A stretch of DNA of 64,000 nucleotides. It comes from Chthonomonadales bacterium. GTDB taxonomy: Bacteria > Armatimonadota > Chthonomonadetes > Chthonomonadales > CAJBBX01. Under the pieces are notes generated by a model. It was not told the DNA's origin. It searched no databases and saw only the letters and a list, made by a program, of their open reading frames with translations. The DNA is taken from NCBI GenBank assembly GCA_027459625.1, contig DAIDHP010000011.1, positions 27,929 through 91,928 of the forward strand, written 5' to 3'. The translations under genes and the position numbers were made by a program. Positions 44,946-52,804 of this stretch are shown here, one piece after another; positions within the stretch are counted from its first letter, which is position 1; the number at the start of each line of letters is the position of its first letter.

Positions 44946-46142
44946 ATGATCCCGATCTCCGATATTTTCAGATTCCATCTTCATCCGCTATTATTTTGCT
45001 CCATCCTGACATTATCCTTTTTCAGCATCGATGGCTTTGCTCAGAACATCACCCCGGAAATGTACGCACGCTCCATTGTAAGCGAGGGAAACACCGCTCG
45101 ACTGGAACATGTGTTTCGCAAGGCGCGGGAGGGAAAGCCTATCACTGTGGCGGTCATCGGCGGATCCATCACTGCGGGGGCGAAGGCGACAACTTGGGAA
45201 AAAGCATACGGGAACCTGGTGGCGAACTGGTGGAGAGCGCAGTTTCCCATGGCGAAGATCACTTATGTAAATGCAGGGATTGGGGCGACAGGTTCGGATT
45301 ACGGAGCGTTGAGAGCCGGCAGAGACTTGTTGAATCACAAACCGGATTTCGTGGTGGTGGAATACGCCGTAAATGACGGCTCCGCGCCCTATTTTCAAGA
45401 GACCCTGGAGGGTTTGCTTCGGCAAATTCTGCGCCAGCCCAATCATCCCGCCATTGTGATGCTCTTCATGATGAATAACATGGGCGGAAATGCACAGGAG
45501 TCCCAAATCAAAGTCGGGTCTCATTATAATTTGCCGATGATCAGCTATCGGGACGCCTTTTGGCACGAAATCGAAAGCAAGCGAATGGATAAAAGCGTGA
45601 TCTTCGCGGATGAGGTCCACCCGAACGACACGGGGCACGAAGATGTGGCGGAGCTATTGGACCACTACCTGCAGGGCGTGTTGGATAAAACTCCATCCAA
45701 AGGCGCATTGCCCTCGATCCCACCGGTCCCCTCCCCCCTTATTTCCGACCAGTATTCTCATGTGCGTCTTTACGAAGTTGATAACCTTAAGCCAACGGTA
45801 AATCAGGGGTGGGAGATGAACGGGAAAGAGCAATTCTGGGAATCCAAAACCCCCGGCAGCGTGCTTGAATTTAACGTGAGCGGAAAGCAGCTTCTGATAA
45901 GCTTCTTTAGGATACGAGGGGACATGGGGCGCGCTTCGGTGCAGGTGGACAATCTCCCCGCGCAGACGCTGGATGGGTGGTTCGACCAAACCTGGGGCGG
46001 GTATCTTGTGACCCAACTGATTGCCAAAAACATTTCGAGCGGCACTCACAGCATTCGAATCGAGTTGTTGAATGATAAGGATCCGCAAAGCGCCGGCAAT
46101 GATTTCAAAGTCTACTATATCGGCGCCGCCGGAGTAAAATGA
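44946..46142 (+). CDS. Secreted SGNH/GDSL hydrolase with C-terminal beta domain
   Basis: The 398-residue protein has a signal peptide (HPLLFCSILTLSFFSIDGFA) and an SGNH hydrolase domain. Block I is VAVIGGSITAGA with the nucleophile serine, the glycine of block II lies in NAGIGATGSDYG, the Asn of block III is in VVVEYAVNDG, and the catalytic Asp-His pair is in FADEVHPNDTGH. After about residue 240 comes a beta-rich domain (VLEFNVSGKQLLISFFRI, VQVDNLPAQTLDGWF), similar to the second domain of CE2/CE3-like carbohydrate esterases. It probably removes acyl groups from polysaccharides. AGAGG precedes the ATG. The TIR element follows 30 nt after the stop. Confidence 0.85.
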   Translation: MIPISDIFRFHLHPLLFCSILTLSFFSIDGFAQNITPEMYARSIVSEGNTARLEHVFRKAREGKPITVAVIGGSITAGAKATTWEKAYGNLVANWWRAQFPMAKITYVNAGIGATGSDYGALRAGRDLLNHKPDFVVVEYAVNDGSAPYFQETLEGLLRQILRQPNHPAIVMLFMMNNMGGNAQESQIKVGSHYNLPMISYRDAFWHEIESKRMDKSVIFADEVHPNDTGHEDVAELLDHYLQGVLDKTPSKGALPSIPPVPSPLISDQYSHVRLYEVDNLKPTVNQGWEMNGKEQFWESKTPGSVLEFNVSGKQLLISFFRIRGDMGRASVQVDNLPAQTLDGWFDQTWGGYLVTQLIAKNISSGTHSIRIELLNDKDPQSAGNDFKVYYIGAAGVK

Positions 46143-46171
46143 GCCGATAACCACCATGCATCTATCATTAG

Positions 46172-46258
46172 AGGTAATTGCAAAATTCGGAAAATGAGGC
46201 GAATTGAGTTCATCTCACGCTTGATTGGATATCTTAAAAGCGAATTTTGCAATTCCCT
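46172..46258 (+). repeat. Dispersed TIR element, copy near DUF1638 gene
   Basis: The ends AGGTAATTGCAAAATTCG and CGAATTTTGCAATTCCCT are inverted repeats with one mismatch. The interior shares AAAATGAGGC and CACGCTTGAT with other copies. Confidence 0.88.
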
Positions 46259-46278
46259 GATTATATCAAATGAAGGGA

Positions 46279-46310
46279 TTCGCGATATGCGAGCAAGAGC
46301 ATATCGCGAA
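46279..46310 (+). promoter_or_regulatory. Perfect 12-bp inverted repeat upstream of DUF1638 gene
   Basis: TTCGCGATATGC and GCATATCGCGAA are exact complements around an 8-nt spacer. The repeat ends 2 nt before the GATAAT box, covering the -35 region, as expected of an operator. No T-run follows, so a terminator is unlikely. Confidence 0.65.
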
Positions 46311-46312
46311 TG

Positions 46313-46318
46313 GATAAT
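46313..46318 (+). promoter_or_regulatory. -10-like box of DUF1638 gene
   Basis: GATAAT lies 8 nt before the ATG at 46327, leaving a leader of about one nucleotide. Confidence 0.4.
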
Positions 46319-46326
46319 AGTTACGA

Positions 46327-47070
46327 ATGAAATATCGCTTAATCACCTGCGAGGTTTTTTACCGGGAGATGTGCTACGCCATCTCTCAATCCCCCCATCA
46401 GATTGATGTGCATTTTCTGCCGAAGGGGCTTCACGACATCGGTGCCAAACCGATGTCGGAGCGGATACAGGCCGTGTTGGACGAAGAGACTCATGAGGAG
46501 TACGATGCAGTCCTCTTCGGATATGGGCTCTGCAACAACGGTTTGGTCGGACTAACCGCGCGAAAGACAACGGTGGTGATCCCGCGCGCTCATGACTGCA
46601 TCACCCTGTTCCTCGGATCCAAGGATCGGTATATGGAGTATTTCAATGCGCACCAAGGTGTCTACTTCGAAACGACAGGGTGGCTGGAGCGAGGCGAAGG
46701 ACCAGGGGAGCTCTCTCAGCTTTCCATCCAACGCCAGATCGGCATGGATATGCAGTATGAGGAGTTAGTGCGAAAGTACGGCGAGGATAACGCAAAATAT
46801 CTGTGGGAGACGCTCTGTGACACGACGCACAACTACGGACAGTACACCTTTATCGAGATGGGAATCGAACCAAACGACAGCTTCGAGCGGCTGACGAGGG
46901 AGAAGGCGGAGGAGAGAGGTTGGACCTTCGAGAAGGTTAAAGGGGATATGCGTCTAATATGGAAACTCGTGAATGGGGATTGGGATGAAAATGAGTTCCT
47001 CGTATTGCAACCCGGGCAAAGAGTGACGGCGAGTTATCAAGAGGATATAATCAGGGCGGAGACGGAATAG
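46327..47070 (+). CDS. DUF1638 family protein
   Basis: The 247-residue protein starts MKYRLITCEVFYREMCYAI and has the family phrases DAVLFGYGLCNNGLVGL and IPRAHDCITLFLGSKDRY. A further conserved stretch is YFETTGWLERGEG. DUF1638 proteins often occur next to corrinoid-dependent methyltransferase genes, but their biochemical role is not established, as far as I know. The Cys and His positions (CEVF, GLCNNG, RAHDC) could bind a metal; this is inference. The upstream promoter region contains a striking palindrome, so regulation by a DNA-binding protein is likely. Confidence 0.88.
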   Translation: MKYRLITCEVFYREMCYAISQSPHQIDVHFLPKGLHDIGAKPMSERIQAVLDEETHEEYDAVLFGYGLCNNGLVGLTARKTTVVIPRAHDCITLFLGSKDRYMEYFNAHQGVYFETTGWLERGEGPGELSQLSIQRQIGMDMQYEELVRKYGEDNAKYLWETLCDTTHNYGQYTFIEMGIEPNDSFERLTREKAEERGWTFEKVKGDMRLIWKLVNGDWDENEFLVLQPGQRVTASYQEDIIRAETE

Positions 47071-47230
47071 CATGTCTCATTCATTCTTTAAAAAATCTGG
47101 GAATTCCCTCGTGGTCGCCCATCTGAAATAGAACATATGACAAATGAGACAAACAAGACTTGTATATTTCATGTCCCCCCCTATGTCCTGTCACGCCTAT
47201 CGATGGTGGATTATCCGGTTCCAGAGTTAA

Positions 47231-48583
47231 TCAGGGAATAATCCCCATATCGCATAAAAACTCTCGGGGTTTAATTCCAACTACGCGAAGGTTCCCGCCG
47301 GTTTGTGAAGCAAGCTCACTCACCGTAATGTCGTCGAGAAAGAGGTTACGGTCGCGAAGGCAGATGGAGGGAATGCAAATGGTCTCCCTGGTGTCGAAGA
47401 CGGCGAGGCTTTCACGAATGTCCTGGGCTGTCATCAAACCGGCAATGTTGATACCGCCTCCGAAGAATCGGTTTTTGACAACGCAGACATTCAGGTCCAC
47501 GCCATCAATTCGGTTCAGCCGCTCCGCGAAATCGCTGACGACTTGTGACGCCAATTCCCCGGTGACCAGAGTGGCGGATATCGGAACTAAAACCGAGTCC
47601 GGCAGAGAACGATCCGCCTTGCGAGCCTCATGCAGGAAGAGGCGCACCGTGCCCACTCCATCCTCCAATTGAGGGAACTGTTCATAATGGGAGATTCCTG
47701 GGAAGGGTTTTTGCGCCTTGAAGTACCATTCATCCGAGAGCCAGACGAAACGCGTGCCCAATCTTTTGAGATATAATTGCTGCCTTTTGCGATTGGTGCG
47801 TATCATAGCCGAAGCGTATTCATTGTCCGGGGAGTTGAGGTAAACGAGGCGTTCCCTGAACTGGGTCAAACCAACGGGAACGACAGCCACGGATTCCACA
47901 CCCGCACGAAGCCCCGTCTGCGAGGGATGCTCTCCAGCCAAATCCTCCAAAGTGCGAGCCAGATTCTCGCCATCGTTCCAACCCGGACAGAGCACCACCT
48001 GAGCGTGAACTGAGATTCGGTTCTCAGCCAGGCGGCGCAGATGAGGCAGGATCGGTTCGGAATTTTTCTTTCCCAGAAGCATCCCGCGCAAATCAGGATC
48101 GGTGGCATGGACGGACACATAGAGGGGCGAGAGCCGCTGTTCGATGATTCTTTCGAACTCATCCTCGGAAAGATTGGTGAGAGTGATATAGGCTCCGTGC
48201 ATGAACGAAAGGCGAAAATCATCATCCATAAGGTATAGGGAGCGGCGCATCTGTTTTGGCATCTGATGAATGAAGCAGAAGACGCATTTGTTGACGCAGG
48301 TATGGATTTTATAAGCAAGGTCGTCCTCGAAATGAATCCCGGCGTCATCCTCTTCATCCTTTCGGATACGGATTGTCATCTCCCCGTCAGGTGTTTCGAA
48401 CGTAAAAAGAGGATTACGCGAAGAGGAATGAAACTGATAATCCAGAATGTCAAGAATGGGTCTTCCGTTGATGGCTTTGAGGAGAAACCCGGGGCGCACC
48501 CCTTTGCGAAACGCAACGCTTCCCTTATCCACATCCGAGATCACAAGGGAGTCAGTCTTTTTTTGTTTGAGATTTTCAGACAT
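47231..48583 (-). CDS. PDZ plus radical-SAM-like DUF512 protein
   Basis: The 450-residue protein begins with a PDZ-like domain (VISDVDKGSVAFRKGVRPGFL, then INGRPILDILDYQF). A radical-SAM-type cluster motif follows near residues 95-104 (CVNKCVFCFIHQMP), then SFMHGAYITLTNLSEDE, and the C-terminal DUF512 domain ends around GGGINIAGLMTAQDI and CDMGII. Proteins of this architecture are widespread in Firmicutes and Cyanobacteria; their exact reaction is not known to me. A TATAAT box lies 8 nt before the ATG, so the transcript is nearly leaderless. Confidence 0.9.
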   Translation of the reverse strand: MSENLKQKKTDSLVISDVDKGSVAFRKGVRPGFLLKAINGRPILDILDYQFHSSSRNPLFTFETPDGEMTIRIRKDEEDDAGIHFEDDLAYKIHTCVNKCVFCFIHQMPKQMRRSLYLMDDDFRLSFMHGAYITLTNLSEDEFERIIEQRLSPLYVSVHATDPDLRGMLLGKKNSEPILPHLRRLAENRISVHAQVVLCPGWNDGENLARTLEDLAGEHPSQTGLRAGVESVAVVPVGLTQFRERLVYLNSPDNEYASAMIRTNRKRQQLYLKRLGTRFVWLSDEWYFKAQKPFPGISHYEQFPQLEDGVGTVRLFLHEARKADRSLPDSVLVPISATLVTGELASQVVSDFAERLNRIDGVDLNVCVVKNRFFGGGINIAGLMTAQDIRESLAVFDTRETICIPSICLRDRNLFLDDITVSELASQTGGNLRVVGIKPREFLCDMGIIP

Positions 48584-48591
48584 CGCAGGTT

Positions 48592-48597
48592 ATTATA
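48592..48597 (-). promoter_or_regulatory. -10 box TATAAT of DUF512 gene
   Basis: Perfect TATAAT on the minus strand, 8 nt before the ATG at 48583; the leader would be about one nucleotide. Confidence 0.55.
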
Positions 48598-48692
48598 CGA
48601 CACTAGGGAATTATATGCAAGCGCAAATAAGAGAATGAGTACGGTGAAAATCGGAAATATCCATATTTCCTCTCGACTAAATAAAATAGCAC

Positions 48693-48732
48693 TTGCATAT
48701 CCGTCCCTCGCTATTGTATAATTGCATACAAT
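48693..48732 (+). promoter_or_regulatory. Promoter with overlapping palindrome, lipoprotein/lpt unit
   Basis: TTGCAT at 48693 and TATAAT at 48717 are separated by 18 nt. The -10 and start site overlap a 7-bp inverted repeat, ATTGTAT/ATACAAT at 48713-48732, which could be an operator. The leader to the ATG at 48933 would be about 200 nt. Confidence 0.55.
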
Positions 48733-48932
48733 GGATTGCCGTAATGATGCAACGTCGGTTCTATGAACGTGCGTGATAACAGGCATCAGTGAAAAGATGG
48801 TCGTCGTTTTTCGAAAGCATCCGGAAAATTCCTGATAGACGGACGCGAGACCAGCTTTTGCGCAATTCCCAATCCGTGACGGATACCATGCGGGGTGTGG
48901 GATCATTCTCCGCTGGAATAGGAGGACAGTTC

Positions 48933-49505
48933 ATGAATCATCTGCCGGTTAAGAAATCCGGAGTTTGGAAACAGTATGCGCTGGCTCTTTCAGCGGTAGG
49001 TTTTTCACTCATCATGATTGGTTGCGGCGGCGGAGGCGGAGGCGGCGGAACCAACGGTGGGGGTGGGGGAGGCGGTGTGCCAGGCGCATGCGGGAGCCCC
49101 GCAGGCAGCAATCTCACAGTGGTTTGCGGAACCGTGGAGGACAATGGGGGCAATCTCGTTCAGGGAGCCACCATTCAATTGTATGACAACAAGAACAATC
49201 CGGTCGGTTCGCCCGTCACGACAAACGCCAATGGAAGATATGTGATTTCAAACCCACCATCATCCGTATTCATGTACGCGGTGGTTCCCCCTGCCGGCAC
49301 GGGCACGACTTCCGGTTATGATCAGAACATGGCGGCGGTTAGCAATCAAACCTATTTGTGGCAAAGCGGTGCGCCCCTCGCCTCGAATGGAACTCTGTGC
49401 ATGCCGTTGCTGAACATAATAGCTCAAACGGACAACGATCAGGGGATCATAGAGGTATTCAGCAAGGGATATCCTCCTCCCGCTCCGAACAACTGCCCAA
49501 GATAA
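48933..49505 (+). CDS. Lipoprotein with polyglycine linker and carboxypeptidase-regulatory-like domain
   Basis: The 190-residue protein has a lipoprotein signal peptide ending in the lipobox IMIGC, followed by two runs of glycine (eight and seven residues) with TN between, a flexible linker at the membrane. The rest is a beta-sandwich of the carboxypeptidase regulatory/SdrB type: GTVEDNGGNLVQGATIQLYD, then TTNANGRYVIS. It has several cysteines. The start ATG 48933 has AGGAGG 7 nt upstream; an in-frame ATG at 48789 lacks one. It is anchored to a membrane on the periplasmic side. The function is unknown. A hairpin separates it from lptC. Confidence 0.82.
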   Translation: MNHLPVKKSGVWKQYALALSAVGFSLIMIGCGGGGGGGGTNGGGGGGGVPGACGSPAGSNLTVVCGTVEDNGGNLVQGATIQLYDNKNNPVGSPVTTNANGRYVISNPPSSVFMYAVVPPAGTGTTSGYDQNMAAVSNQTYLWQSGAPLASNGTLCMPLLNIIAQTDNDQGIIEVFSKGYPPPAPNNCPR

Positions 49506-49519
49506 TCGCAATCGGTTTG

Positions 49520-49557
49520 ATCCCCCTGCGTTCCACTCGATCGGGCAGGGGGATTTC
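49520..49557 (+). terminator. Hairpin terminator after the lipoprotein gene
   Basis: ATCCCCCTGC pairs perfectly with GCAGGGGGAT across 15 nt, with a short TTTC tail. It may be only partly effective. Confidence 0.7.
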
Positions 49558-49590
49558 TCCGCTTAACGGTTTTACACTCCGTTTACGAAT

Positions 49591-50370
49591 ATGAAGCCCT
49601 ATTTATCGCTCCTCACAACATGCCTCGTCTTGATTGCACTCGCCATCATATATCACCAAATGGATAAGGCAAACCGAACCATGGAGGGTCATTTCAATAA
49701 TAATGAGATGGGTTTGAGCGAAGCTTCCCTGACTTTGGATGGCGTCACCATCTATTCAAGGAGCAAGGGAGAGACGGAATGGGAGGCGAAGGCAAAATCC
49801 ATTGAGCTTTTCCACCCGTTAGACGGGGATATCGGGCAACTGCAGACCGCGGGTATTACGAATATATATTACGGAAAGCTTTACGACAAAGGCAAATCGG
49901 CAATGCGGTTTTCCGCTCAGTCGGCGGAATGGAACAATACGAACAGAATGCTTACGATACGTGGCGACATACTCTTGAAGGGGGAAAGCTCAAACACATT
50001 GAAATCCAATCTCTGCTATTGGACACAGAGCGACGGATATCTTCGTTTCCCCGAAGGGGCGGACGCCAGCTTTCAGGGCAACCGTTTCACCGCCCCGACT
50101 CTGAATTACTCCCCCTCTGCGGAGATATTGCAATGCCCGCTAGGGGCGACTGGGATTTTTCAGGGAATAAAGCTTCATGCAGGTTCGTTGCTTTGGTCTC
50201 TCAAAAACCAAACAATCACCTGCCCCGCGCCGGTAACGGGAGACAAGGGCGACTTCCATTTCACCGCAATGAGTTTCGATTTGGATTTGAGGCGCAAGGT
50301 GTGGAAAGCGAACGTTGGAACCATACAAGTACGTATAGATAATAACTTTCCGCCGAGGAATGGGCTATGA
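49591..50370 (+). CDS. lptC: LptC-like LPS export protein
   Basis: This is a 259-residue single-pass protein with an N-terminal membrane helix (LSLLTTCLVLIALAIIYHQM) and a periplasmic beta-jellyroll of the LptC/OstA type (GVTIYSRSKGETEWEAKAKS, then SAEWNNTNRMLTIRGDILLK). LptC sits in the inner membrane and passes LPS from LptBFG to LptA. The sequence is diverged, so I base the name on the family pattern and on the adjacent lptA-like gene, with which it overlaps by 4 nt (ATGA). It implies an LPS-containing outer membrane. No Shine-Dalgarno is evident for this start. Confidence 0.78.
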   Translation: MKPYLSLLTTCLVLIALAIIYHQMDKANRTMEGHFNNNEMGLSEASLTLDGVTIYSRSKGETEWEAKAKSIELFHPLDGDIGQLQTAGITNIYYGKLYDKGKSAMRFSAQSAEWNNTNRMLTIRGDILLKGESSNTLKSNLCYWTQSDGYLRFPEGADASFQGNRFTAPTLNYSPSAEILQCPLGATGIFQGIKLHAGSLLWSLKNQTITCPAPVTGDKGDFHFTAMSFDLDLRRKVWKANVGTIQVRIDNNFPPRNGL

Positions 50371-51179
50371 GGAGCCTCCCAGCGATAGTAATTTGCATCC
50401 TATTGGCTCTGGTATACGCGGCGGGCGGGACAGAGACACCGATTCCTGACTCAAAAGGGAAGCCTGCGTCGAATTCACAAGCCAAAACCACACCTGTGCG
50501 GCAATTGGAGATTCAATTTGATCAGGCGGAGGAGGATGAGAACCGTTCGATTGGGATATATACGAATGCCACAATAACCGACGGAGATACGGTTATTCAT
50601 TGCGCAAAAGCCGTTCTGCATCGCAAGGATCACATTATCGATGTGAAAGGAAATGTGACGATCAGCAATCCGCAGGCGGATGTGAGCGGAGGCGGTGGGA
50701 CAGTGGACTACACCTCGCATGTGAGAACCGCGACCCTAACCGGTAACGTGGTGATGATTATCAAGCCAAAGAAGACGGACGAGTCTCAGGCAAAGCAAAC
50801 CACAGCGCCGTCGAACTCGAGTAACGATGCTGAGATTAGGAAATACCCTCTGGAAGTTCATTGCGACAAGATTATATACGAATATGCGAAAAACAAAAAA
50901 CACGCTCTCCTGACGGGGGATTTTCATATCATTCAAAAGTTACCTGACAAGACGAGAACTCTCACCGCCGATCATGCGGAATGGATCGGATTGGAGGACA
51001 AGGTCATCCTGTATCCGCCTGTTCATGTGCAGGACGATAAAGGGTTCCAAGGCGACACTGACGAGCAGGTGGTCATACTGACCGGAAAAGGGAACGACAC
51101 CATCAAATTGGGCAAGGGGAAGGCTGTGATTCCGATTAAAGAGGATGAAAATCCCATACCAAGCGGCTCTGGAAAATAG
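50367..51179 (+). CDS. lptA: LptA/OstA-like periplasmic LPS transport protein
   Basis: The 270-residue protein has a signal peptide (LPAIVICILLALVYAAGG) and two stretches of OstA-like beta repeats: ATITDGDTVIHCAKAVLHRK, DVKGNVTISNPQADVSGGGG, and later HALLTGDFHIIQKLPDKTRT. These are the repeated strands that form the LptA bridge between the membranes. The start overlaps lptC. In length it is longer than E. coli LptA because of a Gln/Lys/Thr/Ser-rich insert near residues 130-155. It is followed after 11 nt by the VKOR gene. Confidence 0.8.
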   Translation: MRSLPAIVICILLALVYAAGGTETPIPDSKGKPASNSQAKTTPVRQLEIQFDQAEEDENRSIGIYTNATITDGDTVIHCAKAVLHRKDHIIDVKGNVTISNPQADVSGGGGTVDYTSHVRTATLTGNVVMIIKPKKTDESQAKQTTAPSNSSNDAEIRKYPLEVHCDKIIYEYAKNKKHALLTGDFHIIQKLPDKTRTLTADHAEWIGLEDKVILYPPVHVQDDKGFQGDTDEQVVILTGKGNDTIKLGKGKAVIPIKEDENPIPSGSGK

Positions 51180-51190
51180 AGAGTGGAAGA

Positions 51191-51667
51191 ATGAACACGA
51201 AACTATCCAATCGCCTTCTTTTTATATTATCATTCATAGGAATAGCCATAGCATTGCATTTGACGCTTGCGGACCTGAATTATGTGGACATGGGGTGCGG
51301 TCCATCGAATGGGTGCGAGCAGGTTGCCGCGCAGCCAACCGCATACGGATTTGGTATTCCCGTTTTGGCGAAAATTCCGACTGCGGCGTTCGGAGTCGCA
51401 TTATACGCCGTTCTTGCTCTGACGGGTTTTCTTCGAGTAACGAAATTCGGAGAAGCAAAGGATACGCCGCTTCGCCGTCTCCAATGGGTTCTCCTTTTGG
51501 GTGGCGTCGGAGTATCCGCATGGCTTACCTATTTGGAGGGTTATGTGATTCACGCTTGGTGCCGTTATTGCGTGGCATCGGCGATCATCCTCCTGATAAT
51601 GTTTGCTATTTCCTCGGTTGAGCGTCATAATATTATGCATATTACCGCTATGGAGTCTGGCAATTGA
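51191..51667 (+). CDS. Vitamin K epoxide reductase family protein
   Basis: The 158-residue membrane protein has four helices, the loop cysteines in DMGCGPSNGCEQVAAQP and the active-site CxxC in HAWCRYCVASAI. Bacterial VKOR proteins reoxidise DsbA with quinone, in place of DsbB. It is directly upstream of, and overlaps by 4 nt, the DsbA-like gene, which supports a working pair. GGAAG lies close before the ATG. It belongs to the operon lptC-lptA-vkor-dsbA. Confidence 0.93.
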   Translation: MNTKLSNRLLFILSFIGIAIALHLTLADLNYVDMGCGPSNGCEQVAAQPTAYGFGIPVLAKIPTAAFGVALYAVLALTGFLRVTKFGEAKDTPLRRLQWVLLLGGVGVSAWLTYLEGYVIHAWCRYCVASAIILLIMFAISSVERHNIMHITAMESGN

Positions 51668-52356
51668 AAAATTCAGGGGAAACGAAACTCTTTCTAGGAA
51701 TTTTAGTCGTAGCTATTATTCTTGTGGCTGTTGCGGTTTTGCCGGGTTATTTAAATCAGAAGAAGCTACCACCTCCAATACCCGTACTTCAACCCAAAGA
51801 TATTACGCGCTCTTTGCTAGTAACTCCAACATCTCATATGAGAGGCGCCCCCGAGGCACCGGCAACTTTGGTGGAGTTCGGTGATTTTCTCTGTCCCGCC
51901 TGCAAAGCATCCGTACCAAAGGTTGAAAATCTGTTAAAAACGCATAAGGGGCAGATGAACTGGGTGTTTCATCTGTTTCGCGCGGCTTCCGCTCACGTAA
52001 ACGATCCACTGATCGTTCAGGCGGCGGAAGCTGCGGGAAATCAAAACAAATTCTGGGAGATGTTCAAGGCGATCTTCGCGGAACAGGATAAGCTTGAGTT
52101 CATGAATGCTCCGGATGTAACCTCGGAGATGATGAAACTCGCCGGCAAGCTGAAATTAGACCTGATTCGATTCAACGCCGATTACAACAGTCCGCAAATC
52201 GTAGCCAAGTTCGAAAAGCAGCAGGTATTGGGCACCAAAGTGGGCGTTAACAGCACACCCACCTTCTATTTCATATCCAAATCGGGTAAGGTGACCATGC
52301 TGCCCAACACTCAGGTGATGTTGGACTTTCTTAAAGTTCCCGCTAATTGGAACTGA
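51664..52356 (+). CDS. DsbA-like thioredoxin-fold protein
   Basis: The 230-residue protein has an N-terminal membrane helix (FLGILVVAIILVAVAVLPGYL), then a thioredoxin_4 domain with active site DFLCPACKAS and the cis-Pro region VNSTPTFYFIS. It catalyses disulfide formation in the periplasm, receiving oxidising power from the VKOR protein. The start is TTG at 51664, overlapping the VKOR stop (TTGA), with GGAG 8 nt upstream. Being in an operon with lptC/lptA may reflect the need for disulfides in LPS-export proteins such as LptD (known from E. coli); this link is inference. Confidence 0.9.
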   Translation: MKNSGETKLFLGILVVAIILVAVAVLPGYLNQKKLPPPIPVLQPKDITRSLLVTPTSHMRGAPEAPATLVEFGDFLCPACKASVPKVENLLKTHKGQMNWVFHLFRAASAHVNDPLIVQAAEAAGNQNKFWEMFKAIFAEQDKLEFMNAPDVTSEMMKLAGKLKLDLIRFNADYNSPQIVAKFEKQQVLGTKVGVNSTPTFYFISKSGKVTMLPNTQVMLDFLKVPANWN

Positions 52357-52804
52357 ATTCAATCCCTCGTTTCACTTGAGAAACAACGGCATGCGCGAAT
52401 CCGTAAATCCGCAGGGCTTCCAGGATCAAAGCGTAATGCCGCCTTTTTCAACTTATTGAGGTATCTGCAAAAATCAAGGCGATAAGCCCAATATCGCTCA
52501 ATTCAAGCTTGTTGACGCTCTTGAACGTGAATTTTGAAATTATCCATAATAACATTCCATTCCGGCGCACGGCCATTTTATTCATTTCGAAACCGGCGCA
52601 AAATTCAAGATATCGCACATGCAGTTAACTCACAATAAGCAATCCATTTCATGCCAAACGAAAAGGAACCGAGAAGAATTGTCCTCCAAAGTACAATCCG
52701 TTCTGATGATGCCACCGGACACCAAGGATTTTCCGCTTGGGATGGCTGAATCCTTCCTTCCACCTTTTTCCGGCATGGATGTGGAAGAGGAGGTACGCAA
52801 GCTA
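52357..52804. other. Intergenic region before lpdA with TIR element
   Basis: Besides the repeat at 52459-52545 nothing else is seen except the in-frame extension of lpdA from 52619, which I do not consider coding. Confidence 0.5.
52459..52545 (+). repeat. Dispersed TIR element, diverged copy
   Basis: It starts AGGTATCTGCAAAAATC, contains AATATCGCTCAATTCA like the reference copy, and ends GTGAATTTTGAAATTATCC. It is about 100 nt downstream of the DsbA-like gene. Confidence 0.75.

Larger units (their letters stand above)
48584..48932. other. Divergent intergenic region, promoters both ways
   Basis: It contains the -10 of the DUF512 gene and a plus-strand promoter with an overlapping palindrome. 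From about 48730 to 48932 I see no gene. Confidence 0.6.

Noticed and set aside
46279..46310. Reading the 12-bp palindrome as a terminator
   Set aside because: No T-run on either strand, and it abuts a promoter.
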